Shown here piece after piece: positions 8,020 through 18,379 of a stretch of DNA of 64,000 nt; the stretch's first letter is position 1; every line of letters starts with the position of its first letter. Below the pieces are notes generated by a model that did no database searches, was not told the DNA's origin, and saw nothing but the letters and a program-made list of their open reading frames with translations. The stretch is from Rhodobacter capsulatus. Its GTDB lineage: Bacteria; Pseudomonadota; Alphaproteobacteria; Rhodobacterales; Rhodobacteraceae. The stretch lies in the NCBI RefSeq assembly GCF_005144475.1, contig NZ_SWJZ01000013.1, forward strand, positions 53,131 through 117,130, written 5' to 3'. Position numbers and translations under genes: made by a program.

Positions 8020-11000
8020 ATGGCGATCCACGCATCCATCCATCACCTGACGCATTATGTCTACGACCGCCCGGTGAGTTTGGGGCCGCAGATCATCCGG
8101 CTGCGCCCGGCGCCGCAGTCGCGCACGCGGGTGATTTCGCACAGCCTCAAGGTTTCGCCCGGCGGCCATTTCGTGAACCACCAGCAGGACCCCTATGGCA
8201 ACTGGCTGGCCCGCTTCGTCTTTCCCGAGCCGGTGACCGAGTTCAAGATCGAGGTCGATCTGGTCGCCGACATGACGGTCTACAACCCGTTCGATTTCTT
8301 CCTTGAGGAGACGGCCGAGACCTGGCCCTTTGCCTACCCCGAGGATCTGCGCGACGATCTGTCGATCTACCGCACGCCCGAGCCCGAGGGGCCGCATCTG
8401 GCCCAATTCATCGGCACGGTCGATTTCACCCAGACCCGCACCGTTGATTTTCTGGTGGCGCTGAACGCCCGGATCGCGCGGGAAATCCGCTACACGATCC
8501 GCATGGAGCCCGGGGTGCAGACGCCCGACGAGACGCTGGGGCTGGCCTCCGGCTCGTGTCGGGACAGCTCGTGGCTGCTGGTGCAGGTGCTGCGGAATCT
8601 GGGCTTTGCCGCCCGCTTCGTCTCGGGATACCTCATTCAGCTGGCCCCCGATGTGAAAGCGCTGGATGGTCCTTCGGGGACCGAGGTCGATTTCACCGAT
8701 CTTCACGCCTGGGTCGAGGTCTTCCTGCCCGGTGCCGGTTGGGTGGGGCTTGACCCGACCTCGGGGCTTTTGGCGGGCGAAAGCCATATCCCCTTGGCGG
8801 CGACGCCGCATTACCGCAATGCCGCGCCGATTGCCGGGGGCTTCACCGCGGCGGGCACGCCCGAGACGCGCTTTGCCTTTGACATGACGGTCAAGCGGGT
8901 GGCCGAGCATCCGCGCATCACCAAGCCCTTCTCGGACGCGGCCTGGGACCGGCTGAATGCGCTCGGCCACCGGGTCGATGACGCCTTGCGGGCGGGCGAT
9001 GTGCGCCTGACGATGGGGGGCGAGCCGACCTTTGTTTCGGTCGATGATTTCGAGACGCCGGAATGGAACACCGAGGCCGTCGGGCCCCAAAAACGCGCCT
9101 TGGCCGATGATCTGATCCGCCGGTTGCAGGCCCGCTTCGCGCCGGGGGGGTTCCTGCATTACGGGCAGGGCAAGTGGTATCCGGGCGAGAGCCTGCCGCG
9201 CTGGACCTTTTCGCTGTACTGGCGCCACGACGGCGCGCCGGTCTGGCGAAACCCCGATCTGATCGCGCGGGAAAACGCCGCGACGGGGGTCGGCCCCGCC
9301 GAGGCCGGGCGCTTCATGGAAAGCTTTGCCACGCATCTGGGGCTCGATCCGATCTTCGCCCAGCCCGCCTATGAAGACCCGGGCGAGTGGATCCTGAAAG
9401 AGGCGAACCTGCCGCCGAATGTCAGCCCGGAAAACCCGAAGCTGAAGAACCCCGAGGACCGCGCCCGCTATGCCCGCGTCTTCAACCGCGGCCTGACCGA
9501 ACCCTCGGGCTTCGTGCTGCCGATCCAGCCCTGGCAGGGCCGGGCCGAGGGGCGGCGCTGGCGCTCGGAACTGTGGAAGCCGCGGCGCGGGCATCTGTTC
9601 CTCGTGCCGGGGGACAGTCCGGTGGGGTTCCGCCTGCCGCTCGGCGCGCTGCCCCATGTGGCCGCCGAGGCCTATCCCTATTCCTATCCCGCCGATCCGA
9701 CCATCGAGGTCGGGCCGCTGCCGGATTTCAGCGCCGCCATTGCGGAACGGCGCGCGAAGATCCAGGCCGAGATCGACCGGCTGGCCGCCGAGGAAGCGGC
9801 GGAACGCGCGGCCTTCCTGCCTGCGGTCAGCCCTGAACATCAGCAGAAATCCACCCGGACCGAGAGCGATCCGACCGAGCGGGGGGCGCTTTTGGCGCAG
9901 GGCGCCGATCCGGCGACGGGCGCGGTGCGGACCGCGATCGCGATCGAGCCGCGCGACGGGCGGCTGTGTCTCTTCATGCCGCCCTGCGACACGCTGGAAG
10001 ATTACCTTGACCTGATCGCCAGCGCCGAGGCGACGGCGGCCGAGCTGAACCTGCCCATCCATATCGAGGGTTACGCGCCGCCACAGGATCCGCGGCTCAA
10101 TGTGATCCGCGTCGCCCCCGATCCCGGCGTGATCGAGGTGAACATTCACCCCGCGCACAGCTGGGACGAGTGCGTCGCCACGACCGAGGCGATCTATGCC
10201 GAGGCGCGGCTCTCGCGTCTTGGCGCCGACAAGTTCATGATCGACGGGCGCCACACCGGCACCGGCGGCGGCAACCATGTCGTCGTGGGCGGCGCGACAC
10301 CCAATGACAGCCCGTTCCTGCGCCGCCCAGACCTTTTGAAATCGCTGATCCTGATCTGGCAGCGCCACCCCTGCCTGTCTTACCTGTTCTCGGGCCTGTT
10401 CATCGGGCCGACGTCGCAGGCGCCGCGGATCGACGAGGCGCGGCATGACACGCTTTACGAACTCGAAATCGCGCTCGCGCAGATCGGCGATCCGGTCCAT
10501 GGCGGCAACCTGCCGCCGCCCTGGCTCATCGACCGGCTGCTGCGCAACATGCTGATCGACGTCACCGGCAACACCCATCGCGCCGAGATCTGCATCGACA
10601 AGCTGTATTCCCCCGATGGCCCGACCGGCCGTCTGGGTCTGGTCGAATTCCGCGGCTTCGAGATGCCGCCCCACCCCCGGATGAGCCTGGCGCAGCAACT
10701 GCTGATCCGGGCGCTGATCGCGCGCTGCTGGAACGCCCCCGTCACCGGCCGCCCGGTGCGCTGGGGCACGGTGCTGCATGATCGCTTCATGCTGCCGCAT
10801 TACCTGTGGGAAGATCTGCTCGCCCTGCTTTCCGATCTGCGCGCGCATGGCTTTGACTTCGACCCGGTCTGGTTCGAGGCGCAATCGGAATTCCGCTTCC
10901 CCTTCTGCGGCCAGATCGAGGCCGAAGGGGTGCATCTGGAACTGCGTCAGGCGCTGGAACCCTGGCATGTGCTGGGCGAGACCGGGGCGATCGGCGGCAC

Positions 11001-11448
11001 CGTGCGCTATACCGACAGCTCGGTCGAGCGGCTGCAGGTGAAGCTCACAAGCCTGCATCAGGACCGCTATACGGTGATGTGCAACCGCAGACCCGTCCCG
11101 ATGACGCGCACGGGCACCGCGGGGACCTCCGTCGCAGGCGTCCGCTTCAAGGCCTGGCAACCGCCCGCCGCGCTGCATCCGACGCTGCCGGTGAACACGC
11201 CCCTTGTGTTCGACATCTACGACCGCTGGTCGGGCCGGGCTTTGGCGGGCTGCACCTATCACGTCGCCCATCCGGGCGGGCGCAATTACGACACCTTCCC
11301 GGTCAATGCGAACGAGGCCGAGGCGCGCAGGCTGGCGCGCTTTGAGCCGCATGGCCACAGCCCCGGCGCCTATGCCCCCGCCCCCGAGACGCCGCACCCG
11401 GAATTTCCGCTGACCCTTGACCTGCGCCGTCCCATCGGGCTTGAGTGA
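8020..11448 (+). CDS. Transglutaminase-like + DUF2126 protein
   Basis: A 1142-residue two-part protein. The N-terminal third is a bacterial transglutaminase N-domain followed by a transglutaminase/protease core with an intact Cys-His-Asp triad: SGSCRDSSW (Cys about 179), DLHAWVEVF (His about 229), GLDPTSG (Asp about 244). The rest is the DUF2126 region with [26 protein letters not shown] and [16 protein letters not shown] blocks. Length is normal for this fusion. No signal peptide, so cytoplasmic. It opens a six-gene operon with an ATP-grasp/alpha-E protein, a second transglutaminase and 5-oxoprolinase. The start at ATG 8020 follows GGGGGGAAG. Confidence 0.92.
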   Translation: MAIHASIHHLTHYVYDRPVSLGPQIIRLRPAPQSRTRVISHSLKVSPGGHFVNHQQDPYGNWLARFVFPEPVTEFKIEVDLVADMTVYNPFDFFLEETAETWPFAYPEDLRDDLSIYRTPEPEGPHLAQFIGTVDFTQTRTVDFLVALNARIAREIRYTIRMEPGVQTPDETLGLASGSCRDSSWLLVQVLRNLGFAARFVSGYLIQLAPDVKALDGPSGTEVDFTDLHAWVEVFLPGAGWVGLDPTSGLLAGESHIPLAATPHYRNAAPIAGGFTAAGTPETRFAFDMTVKRVAEHPRITKPFSDAAWDRLNALGHRVDDALRAGDVRLTMGGEPTFVSVDDFETPEWNTEAVGPQKRALADDLIRRLQARFAPGGFLHYGQGKWYPGESLPRWTFSLYWRHDGAPVWRNPDLIARENAATGVGPAEAGRFMESFATHLGLDPIFAQPAYEDPGEWILKEANLPPNVSPENPKLKNPEDRARYARVFNRGLTEPSGFVLPIQPWQGRAEGRRWRSELWKPRRGHLFLVPGDSPVGFRLPLGALPHVAAEAYPYSYPADPTIEVGPLPDFSAAIAERRAKIQAEIDRLAAEEAAERAAFLPAVSPEHQQKSTRTESDPTERGALLAQGADPATGAVRTAIAIEPRDGRLCLFMPPCDTLEDYLDLIASAEATAAELNLPIHIEGYAPPQDPRLNVIRVAPDPGVIEVNIHPAHSWDECVATTEAIYAEARLSRLGADKFMIDGRHTGTGGGNHVVVGGATPNDSPFLRRPDLLKSLILIWQRHPCLSYLFSGLFIGPTSQAPRIDEARHDTLYELEIALAQIGDPVHGGNLPPPWLIDRLLRNMLIDVTGNTHRAEICIDKLYSPDGPTGRLGLVEFRGFEMPPHPRMSLAQQLLIRALIARCWNAPVTGRPVRWGTVLHDRFMLPHYLWEDLLALLSDLRAHGFDFDPVWFEAQSEFRFPFCGQIEAEGVHLELRQALEPWHVLGETGAIGGTVRYTDSSVERLQVKLTSLHQDRYTVMCNRRPVPMTRTGTAGTSVAGVRFKAWQPPAALHPTLPVNTPLVFDIYDRWSGRALAGCTYHVAHPGGRNYDTFPVNANEAEARRLARFEPHGHSPGAYAPAPETPHPEFPLTLDLRRPIGLE

Positions 11449-11468
11449 GGCTCAAGCCCCGGTGCCCC

Positions 11469-13892
11469 ATGACCCAGACGCCCCCGCCCCATCCTGCGAA
11501 GGACCTTTTTGCCAATTACCGGCTCTCGCCCGGGGTGGCGGATGAATTGTTCGACGCGCGGGGGCAGATGCGCCCGGTCTGGAAGCGCTTTGTCGAGCGC
11601 TTCGCCCGGCTGAGCCCCGCCGAGATCACCGCGCGGTTCGAACGCGCCGATCAATATCTGCGCGATGCCGGCGTCTTTTTCCGGCAATATTCCAATGACC
11701 CGCTGGCGGAACGGGAATGGCCGCTCTCGCATATTCCGGTGATCCTGCATGAAACGGAATGGGAGACGATCTGCGCCGGGCTGCGGCAGCGCGCGGACCT
11801 GCTCGAAGCCGTCATGGCCGATCTTTACGGCCCCGGGCGGCTGGTCACCGAGGGCCATCTGCCCGCGGAGCTGATCGCCGGGTCACGGCAATGGCTGCGC
11901 CCGATGGTCGGCATCACCCCGCGCGGCGGCCATTTCCTGCATGTGCTGGCCTTTGAAATCGGCCGCGCCCCGGATGGGCGCTGGTTCGTGCTGGGGGATC
12001 GCACGCAGGCGCCCTCGGGGGCGGGCTTTGCGCTGGAAAACCGCATGGCGACGGGCCGCATCTTTCCCGAACGCTTCCCGCGCGCGCATATCCACCGGCT
12101 GGCCGGGTTCTTCGGCACCTTCCGCGCCGCGCTGGAGCGGCTGGCGCAGGCGCCGGGCGGGCGCGAACGGGCGGCGGCGATCCTGACGCCGGGCCCCTCG
12201 AACGACACCTATTACGAACACACCTATATCGCCCGCTATCTGGGTCTGATGCTGCTCGAGGGCGAGGATCTGCTGGTGCAGGACGGTCAGGCCATGGTCC
12301 GCACGATCGAGGGGCCGCAGCCGCTTGGGGTGCTGTGGCGGCGCATCGATGCGGCCTTTGCCGATCCGGTCGAACTGGATGCCACCAGCCAGATCGGCAC
12401 CCCGGGTCTGGTCGAGGCGATCCGGGCGGGCAATCTGGCGCTGGTGAACGCGCTTGGCTCGGGCGTGATGGAGATGCGGGCGATGATGGCCTTTCTGCCG
12501 CGCATCTGCGAGGTGCTGCGCGGCCAGCCGCTGAAGATCCCAAATATCGCGACCTGGTGGTGCGGCGGCGCCGAGGAACGCGCCTTCGTGCGCGACCATG
12601 CCGACCGGATGATGATCGGCTCGGCCTATGCCTGCGATCTGCCCTTCGATCTGGGCGCGGCGACGGCGCTGGGCGGCACGCTGCGCGGCTCGGCCCGGGC
12701 GTCGATTTCCGACTGGCTGGAGGCCGAGGGGCAGATGCTGGTGGGACAGGAGGCGGTGACGCTGTCCACCACCCCCGCCTGGGTCGAAAGCGGCACCGGC
12801 GCGAACCGGATCGAGCCGCGGCCGATGACGGTGCGGGTCTTTGCCGCCCGCGATGCGACCGGCAACTGGACCTTCATGAAGGGCGGCTACGCCCGCATCG
12901 GGCGGTCTGGCGACACCACGGCGCTGGCGATGCAGCGCGGCGGGGCGGTGGCCGATGTCTGGGTCGTCGCCGACCGGCCGGTGCGGCAAGACAGCCTCTT
13001 GCCGCGGCCGGAAAAGGGCGTGCGCCGGGCAAGCCACGGCATCCTGCCCGCGCGCTCGGCCGACAATCTCTACTGGCTTGGCCGCTATGTCGAACGCACG
13101 GAAGACGCGATCCGGCTCATTCGCGCCTATCACCTGCGCCTGGCCGCCACCGACAATGCCGAGGACGCGCGGCTGCGGCTTCTGCGCGGCTTCCTTGCGG
13201 GCTATGGCATCACCACCACCCAGCCGGTGCCGAGCGCGCTGATCGACCGGATCGAGGCCGCCCGCGGTTGCGCCGCCAAGGTCCGCGACCGGTTTTCGAC
13301 CGACGGCTGGACCGCGCTGGCCGATCTGGCCCGCACCGCGCGGTCCATGAGCCAGACCGCGAAACCGGGCGATGACGCCGCCCGCGCGATGTCGGTTCTG
13401 CTGCGCAAGATCACCGGCTTTTCCGGCCTTGTGCATGAAAACATGTATCGGTTTTCGGGTTGGACCTTCCTGTCCTTTGGCCGCGCGCTCGAACGCACCG
13501 ATGCGCTGGCGGCGGTTCTGGCGACCTTTGCCGATGCCAAGGCGCCCTCGGGCTGTCTGGATATCGCGATCGAAGTGGCCGACAGCGTGATCACGCACCA
13601 GCGCCGCTACCGCATGGAACGCTCGCGCGAGACGGTGGTCGATCTGCTGGCGCTGGACGGCGACAACCCGCGCGCGATCCTGTTTCAGATCGCGCGGATG
13701 CGGGCGCTCGCCGCCGATCTGCCGCATGCGCGCGACAACGGGCGCCTCGCGGCGCTGTCGCGCGCCATCGTGCCGATCGAGAGCCTGCTCTCGGTCGTCC
13801 CCCCCGAGGAGATCACCACGCACCGGCTGCAGACCCTGCGCGCGGAAGTGGGTGAAATCTCGGATCTCGTGACGCAAAGCTATCTGGGGTAG
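11469..13892 (+). CDS. Circularly permuted ATP-grasp fused to alpha-E domain
   Basis: An 807-residue protein combining a circularly permuted type 2 ATP-grasp ligase (residues 1 to about 480; GPSNDTYYEHTYIARYLG, GDRTQAPSG, MVGITPRGG) with an alpha-E/DUF403 helical domain (about 510 to the end; ARSADNLYWLGRYVERTED). ATP-grasp enzymes of this group are predicted amino-acid/peptide ligases, and the alpha-E domain always accompanies transglutaminase-like partners. A GTG at 11445 overlapping the previous stop (GTGA) is an alternative start giving 815 residues; neither has a strong ribosome-binding site. Confidence 0.9.
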   Translation: MTQTPPPHPAKDLFANYRLSPGVADELFDARGQMRPVWKRFVERFARLSPAEITARFERADQYLRDAGVFFRQYSNDPLAEREWPLSHIPVILHETEWETICAGLRQRADLLEAVMADLYGPGRLVTEGHLPAELIAGSRQWLRPMVGITPRGGHFLHVLAFEIGRAPDGRWFVLGDRTQAPSGAGFALENRMATGRIFPERFPRAHIHRLAGFFGTFRAALERLAQAPGGRERAAAILTPGPSNDTYYEHTYIARYLGLMLLEGEDLLVQDGQAMVRTIEGPQPLGVLWRRIDAAFADPVELDATSQIGTPGLVEAIRAGNLALVNALGSGVMEMRAMMAFLPRICEVLRGQPLKIPNIATWWCGGAEERAFVRDHADRMMIGSAYACDLPFDLGAATALGGTLRGSARASISDWLEAEGQMLVGQEAVTLSTTPAWVESGTGANRIEPRPMTVRVFAARDATGNWTFMKGGYARIGRSGDTTALAMQRGGAVADVWVVADRPVRQDSLLPRPEKGVRRASHGILPARSADNLYWLGRYVERTEDAIRLIRAYHLRLAATDNAEDARLRLLRGFLAGYGITTTQPVPSALIDRIEAARGCAAKVRDRFSTDGWTALADLARTARSMSQTAKPGDDAARAMSVLLRKITGFSGLVHENMYRFSGWTFLSFGRALERTDALAAVLATFADAKAPSGCLDIAIEVADSVITHQRRYRMERSRETVVDLLALDGDNPRAILFQIARMRALAADLPHARDNGRLAALSRAIVPIESLLSVVPPEEITTHRLQTLRAEVGEISDLVTQSYLG

Positions 13893-13895
13893 GTC

Positions 13896-14780
13896 ATGCG
13901 CTACGACATCAAACTGGCGATCGATTACGACTATGCCGCGCCCTCGGACCATCTGCGCAATCTGGCGCGGCTGCTGCCGCCCGACATTCCCGGGGCGCAA
14001 CGGGTGCTGGCGCGCCGCCTGACACTGGACCCCGCCCCCGACGAACGCCGCGACGGGCTCGATTTCTTCGGCAATGTCGTCACCTCGGTCGTCTGGCACC
14101 GCCCGGTCGCCGATGTGCGCTTCGATCTTTCCGCCCGGATCGAGCGGCTGGCCCGGCCCGAACCGCTCGACCTTTCGCCGCCGCTGCAGGCGCTGGGCGC
14201 CGAGATCGCGGCGGAAACGACGCTGGCGCCGGGCGCCCCGCATCATTTTCTGGGCGCCTCTCCGCGTGTCGTGCCCTGCCCCGAGATCACCGCCTTTGCC
14301 CGCGCCGCGGCCAGCCGCACGATGACCGCCGCCAGTGCCGTCGCCGCGGTGGGCCATGCGCTGCACCGGCACATGACCTTCGACGCCGAGGCGACGACGG
14401 TCGACACCCCCCCGCGCGAAGCCTTTGCCCGCGGCCGCGGCGTCTGTCAGGATTTCACCCATGTGATGATCGCGGCGCTGCGCGGGATCGGCGTTCCCGC
14501 GGGCTATGTCTCTGGTTTTCTGCGCACTTTTCCGCCGCCCGGGCAACCGCGGCTGGAAGGCGCGGATGCGATGCATGCCTGGGTGCGCGCCTGGGTCGGC
14601 TGTGAAATGGGCTGGATCGAGTTCGATCCGACGAATGATCAAGCCGCCGGGGTGGATTTCGTCACCGTCGCGGTCGGGCGCGATTACGACGATGTGGCCC
14701 CGATCCGCGGCGCCTTGCGCACGGCCGGACGGGCCGAGACGCGACAGGCCGTCGACATGCTGCCGCTGGATGTCGAATGA
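13896..14780 (+). CDS. Transglutaminase family protein
   Basis: A 294-residue cytoplasmic protein: transglutaminase N-terminal beta domain (to about 150), then the catalytic core with a complete triad in RGVCQDFTHV (Cys about 188), DAMHAWVRAW (His about 227) and IEFDPTND (Asp about 246). It lies 3 bases after the ATP-grasp/alpha-E gene and overlaps pxpB by ATGA, so it joins the ligase to the 5-oxoprolinase genes in one translational unit. Predicted to hydrolyse or transfer amide/isopeptide bonds made by the ATP-grasp partner. Confidence 0.9.
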   Translation: MRYDIKLAIDYDYAAPSDHLRNLARLLPPDIPGAQRVLARRLTLDPAPDERRDGLDFFGNVVTSVVWHRPVADVRFDLSARIERLARPEPLDLSPPLQALGAEIAAETTLAPGAPHHFLGASPRVVPCPEITAFARAAASRTMTAASAVAAVGHALHRHMTFDAEATTVDTPPREAFARGRGVCQDFTHVMIAALRGIGVPAGYVSGFLRTFPPPGQPRLEGADAMHAWVRAWVGCEMGWIEFDPTNDQAAGVDFVTVAVGRDYDDVAPIRGALRTAGRAETRQAVDMLPLDVE

Positions 14781-15496
14781 GCCCGCCCGAGCTTTTGGCC
14801 CTTGGCCTCGACGGCGTGCTGATCCGCTTCGCCACCGCCTGGTCCGAGGCGGCGAATGCCGCCGCGCAGCATCTGGCCGCTGCGCTGATCGCCGATCCGC
14901 TGCCCGGCCAGACCGAGGCGGCGCCGGGCCTTGGCGCGGTCCTTTTGCGTTTCGACCGCCAGCTGACCACGCGCGCGGCGGTTCTGACGGCGCTTGCGCC
15001 CCGGCTTGAGACCGTCGCGACACCGGCGCCTGCGGCCCGGCACTGGACCGTGCCCGCCTGTTTCGGCGGCGCCGCGGGGGCACAGCTGCGCGAGGCCGCG
15101 GCCTTGGCCCACCGCACGGAAGAGGCCCTGATTTCAGAGCTTTGCGCCACCGATCTGCGGGTTCTGGCGCTGGGCTTCGCGCCCGGTCAACCCTATCTGG
15201 GCCCCCTGCCCGCGCATTGGGACATGGCCCGCCTGCCCGCGCTGACCCCACGGGTCGCGGCGGGCACGATCACCACCGCGCTGCGTCAGATCGTGCTGTT
15301 TGCCGCGCCCTCGCCCACCGGCTGGCGGGCGCTGGGCCGCACCGCCTTTCGTCCCTTTGCCGCCGAGGCCGCCGAGCCCTTCCTGCTGCGCCCGGGCGAT
15401 TTTCTGCGGTTTACCCCGACAAGTGCCGAAAACATCGCCGCGCTGCTTGAAAAAGGCGATCCCTTGGGGGGTGCAATTCGGAGTTTTCCGAAATGA
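14777..15496 (+). CDS. pxpB: 5-oxoprolinase subunit B
   Basis: A 239-residue KipI/PxpB family protein. GFAPGQPYLGPLP and the PRVAAGTITTA block near residues 135-170 are the family hallmarks. PxpA, PxpB and PxpC together hydrolyse 5-oxoproline (pyroglutamate) to glutamate using ATP. The start overlaps the transglutaminase stop and the end overlaps pxpC by 4 bases. The N-terminal half is more divergent from the family than the C-terminal half. Confidence 0.87.
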   Translation: MSPPELLALGLDGVLIRFATAWSEAANAAAQHLAAALIADPLPGQTEAAPGLGAVLLRFDRQLTTRAAVLTALAPRLETVATPAPAARHWTVPACFGGAAGAQLREAAALAHRTEEALISELCATDLRVLALGFAPGQPYLGPLPAHWDMARLPALTPRVAAGTITTALRQIVLFAAPSPTGWRALGRTAFRPFAAEAAEPFLLRPGDFLRFTPTSAENIAALLEKGDPLGGAIRSFPK

Positions 15497-16506
15497 CGGG
15501 ATATCTGGAAGTGATTTCCGCCGGTCCCGGAATTTCGGTACAGGATCTGGGTCGCCCCGGCTTCACGGCGCTGGGTCTGTCGACCGGCGGTGCCGCCGAT
15601 CGTCGCGCGCTTTGGGAGGCCGCGGCGCTTCTGGGCCAGGCCCGCCCGCAAGCCGCACTGGAACTGCCGCTGACGGGCGGCCGGTTCCGTGTCACCGCGC
15701 CCACGCGCCTCGCCCTGACCGGGGCGCCGATGCAGGCCAGCCGTGACGGCAAGCCCTTGATCTGGAACGCATCGCACGGGCTTGCCCCGGGCGAGTTGCT
15801 TGATCTGCGCCCCGGTGACAGCGGCGTTTACGGCTATCTCTCGCTCGCCGGCGGGCTGCTGACGGTCGAAACCCTTGGTGCCCGCGCCACCCTTGCCGCG
15901 GCGGGGTTGGGCACGGTGGTTGAAACCGGGATGCGCCTGCCCTTTGGCACCGATCCGGCGCCCGCCACACCGCCGCAGCGCCTGCCCGCCGACGATCGCT
16001 TCGGCGGTGGCGCGCTGCGGGTGATCGAGGGGCCACAGACCGCGCTTTTCGACGCCGAAACCCGGGCCCGTGCCTTTGCGACCGCTTTCCAAGCCGGTCC
16101 GGCCAGCCGTCAGGGCCTTGCGCTGACGCACAAAGGCGCCCCTTTCGGCACGGCCACGGCGGGGTTGCTGTCCGATTTCATCGGCCCGGGCGATATCCAG
16201 ATGACCGGCGCGGGACAACCTGTTGTGCTGCTCGCCGATTGCCAGACCATCGGTGGGTATCCGCGCCTTGGAACCGTGATCCCGACCGATCTGTCCCGCG
16301 CCGCGCAGGCGCGCCCCGGAACCGCGCTGCGACTGGTGCCGATCCCGCTCGACGCCGCCGAAATCGCCGCGCCGCCCGAGCCGCTCTGGCTGGCGCAGAT
16401 CCGCCGCCAGTTGCGCCCGCTGACCCGCGATCCACGCGACATTGCCGACCTTTTGTCCTATCAGCTGATCTCGGGCATGATCCGCGGCGACGAGGAAGAC
16501 GCATGA
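15493..16506 (+). CDS. pxpC: 5-oxoprolinase subunit C
   Basis: A 337-residue KipA/PxpC (biotin-dependent carboxyltransferase-like) protein. Evident motifs: GPGISVQDLGRPGF at the N-terminus, STGGAADRRAL, and near the C-terminus GPGDIQMTGAGQPVVLLAD followed by GGYPRLGTV. Coupled by 4-base overlaps to pxpB upstream and pxpA downstream, as usual for this complex. Cytosolic partner of PxpB in pyroglutamate cleavage. Confidence 0.92.
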   Translation: MTGYLEVISAGPGISVQDLGRPGFTALGLSTGGAADRRALWEAAALLGQARPQAALELPLTGGRFRVTAPTRLALTGAPMQASRDGKPLIWNASHGLAPGELLDLRPGDSGVYGYLSLAGGLLTVETLGARATLAAAGLGTVVETGMRLPFGTDPAPATPPQRLPADDRFGGGALRVIEGPQTALFDAETRARAFATAFQAGPASRQGLALTHKGAPFGTATAGLLSDFIGPGDIQMTGAGQPVVLLADCQTIGGYPRLGTVIPTDLSRAAQARPGTALRLVPIPLDAAEIAAPPEPLWLAQIRRQLRPLTRDPRDIADLLSYQLISGMIRGDEEDA

Positions 16507-17240
16507 AACTTGATCTCAATTCCGACATGGGCGAAGGCGCGGGCGCCGACGCGGCGCTGCTTGAAGTCGTGACCTCGGCCAATATCTGCTGCGGGCTGCA
16601 TGCGGGCGGGCCGCTGGAAATGGCGCGGGTGATGGCGCTGGCCGCCGCGAAAGGCGTCGGCATCGGCGTGCATCCGGGCTTTGACGACCGGGCGCATTTC
16701 GGCCGCACGCGGATGGTGCTGTCCAAGACCGAACTGGTCGATCTGATCGCCTGGCAGACCGGAGCCATGGCTGCGGTCGCGCAGGCCAAGGGGTTGAAAT
16801 TGCGTCATTTCAAGCTGCACGGGGCGCTTTCCAACATCACCTCGGAAGATGCCGATCTGGCCCGCACCTGCTACGGCGCGGCGCTTTCCGTCGTGCCGGA
16901 TCTGAAGCTGATGGTGCTTTCCGCGACCGCACAGGAAGCCGCCGCGCGCGATCTGAACGCCGATTGGGCGGGCGAGATTTTCGCCGACCGGGCCTATAAC
17001 GACGATGCGACGCTGGTCGATCGCGCGCTTCCGGGCGCGGTGCTGCATGATGCGGAAGAAGCCGCGGCGCGGATTCTGGCGATGCTGCGGGCGGGGGCGA
17101 TCCTCTCCGCCAGCGGCCACCGGATCCCGGCCCGGATCGACACCGTCTGCCTGCATGGCGACACCCCGCAAGCCCTTGAAATGGCGAAATTGCTGCGCAG
17201 CAATTTGCAGGCCGAAGGAGTCGTGCTTCAGCGCCTTTGA
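16503..17240 (+). CDS. pxpA: 5-oxoprolinase subunit A (LamB/YcsF family)
   Basis: A 245-residue LamB/YcsF protein. DLNSDMGEGAG at the start, ICCGLHAGGP, GVHPGFDDR, FKLHGALSN and CLHGDTPQAL are the family blocks. It is the last gene of the six-gene operon that begins at 8020. Its last 13 bases overlap the 3' end of the convergent lpxB. Confidence 0.94.
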   Translation: MKLDLNSDMGEGAGADAALLEVVTSANICCGLHAGGPLEMARVMALAAAKGVGIGVHPGFDDRAHFGRTRMVLSKTELVDLIAWQTGAMAAVAQAKGLKLRHFKLHGALSNITSEDADLARTCYGAALSVVPDLKLMVLSATAQEAAARDLNADWAGEIFADRAYNDDATLVDRALPGAVLHDAEEAAARILAMLRAGAILSASGHRIPARIDTVCLHGDTPQALEMAKLLRSNLQAEGVVLQRL

Positions 17241-18379
17241 AGGAAGGAAAGAACCGAACGCGCGGCGCGCAGGCCGGGGGCCGCGCCGCCCTCGCCCAGG
17301 CGCTGCATCGTTGTTTCCATCGCCGCAACCTGCGCCGCGCGGCGGTGCGGATCGCGCAACAATCCCTGCAGCGCCCGCGCCATCGCCGCGGGCCGACAGG
17401 CCGGGCCCAGGAATTCCGGCACGGCGCGGGTCTCGGAGACCAGATTGACCAGTGTCACCGTGTCGATCAGCATCGCGCGTTTGGTGATGTGCCAGGTGAG
17501 CCAGTTCATCCGGTAGCCGATCACCATCGGCACCCGATTCGCCGCCAGCTCCAGACTGACCGTGCCCGAGGCCGCAAGCGCCAGATTGGCCGTGGCAAAG
17601 GCGGCGCGCTTTTCGGCCCCGTCCGAAATCACATTCGGCACCTCGTCCCAGCGGCAGGCCAGCTTGCGCACCTCCGGCGCCACCCCGCGCACGGTGGGAA
17701 TGAGCACGCGCAGCCCGGGCAGATCTCGCCGCAGCGCAGCAACGGTCGCGGCGAACCGCGGCATCAGCCGCTTCACCTCGCCGCGCCGCGACCCGGGCAG
17801 GCACAGCAGCACCGGCTGATCCGGGCCGATCATCAGGGTCTCGCGCAGCGCGGCGGCTTCGGCGGCCGAGGCCCGCGGCTCGGCCACCACCGGATGGCCG
17901 ACGAAATCGCAGCTCATCCCCGCGGCGGTCATATAGGGCGGCTCGAAGGGCAAAAGCGCCAGAACGTGGTCGATCACCTCGGCCATCTTCGCCGCGCGCC
18001 CGGGACGCCAGGCCCAGACCGAGGGCGCGACGTAATGCACGGTCTTTTGCGCCGGGCGCGCCGCCTTGACGATCCGCGCCACGCGCAGGCAGAAATCCGG
18101 GCTGTCGATGGTGATCAGCGCATCCGGCGCGACGTCCAGCACCGCTTGCGCGGTCTCGGCGATGCGACGTTTCAGCTGGCGATACTTCGGCAGCACCTCC
18201 AGAATGCCCATCACCGACAGCTCTTCCATCGGGAAAAGGCTTTGCAGGCCAAGGGCTTCCATCTGCGGGCCGCCGATGCCCACGAAATGGACATCGGGGA
18301 TCAGATCGCGCAGCGCCGCCATCAGCGCCGCGCCCAGCTTGTCGCCAGAGGCTTCGCCGGCGACGAGGAAGAGCTTCAC
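17228..18379 (-). CDS. lpxB: Lipid-A-disaccharide synthase
   Basis: A 383-residue GT19 glycosyltransferase that condenses UDP-2,3-diacylglucosamine with lipid X in lipid A synthesis at the inner membrane. KLFLVAGEASGD at the start, GIGGPQMEALG, IDSPDFCLRVA, HYVAPSVWAWRPGRA and CLPGSRRGEV are diagnostic. I chose the GTG at 18379 because it overlaps the lpxI stop (GTGA) and gives the conserved N-terminus; a GTG at 18394 adds five non-conserved residues. The 3' end overlaps the convergent pxpA. Confidence 0.95.
   Translation of the reverse strand: MKLFLVAGEASGDKLGAALMAALRDLIPDVHFVGIGGPQMEALGLQSLFPMEELSVMGILEVLPKYRQLKRRIAETAQAVLDVAPDALITIDSPDFCLRVARIVKAARPAQKTVHYVAPSVWAWRPGRAAKMAEVIDHVLALLPFEPPYMTAAGMSCDFVGHPVVAEPRASAAEAAALRETLMIGPDQPVLLCLPGSRRGEVKRLMPRFAATVAALRRDLPGLRVLIPTVRGVAPEVRKLACRWDEVPNVISDGAEKRAAFATANLALAASGTVSLELAANRVPMVIGYRMNWLTWHITKRAMLIDTVTLVNLVSETRAVPEFLGPACRPAAMARALQGLLRDPHRRAAQVAAMETTMQRLGEGGAAPGLRAARSVLSFLQRR

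Noticed and set aside
5859..8306. Very long plus-strand open frame opposite the NosR-like gene
   Set aside because: Arg/Gln/His-rich antisense frame typical of high-GC DNA, with no domain signal; the minus-strand protein is clearly the real one. The same applies to long antisense frames at 7990-11397, 11883-15251, 16461-18800 and 51905-54586.
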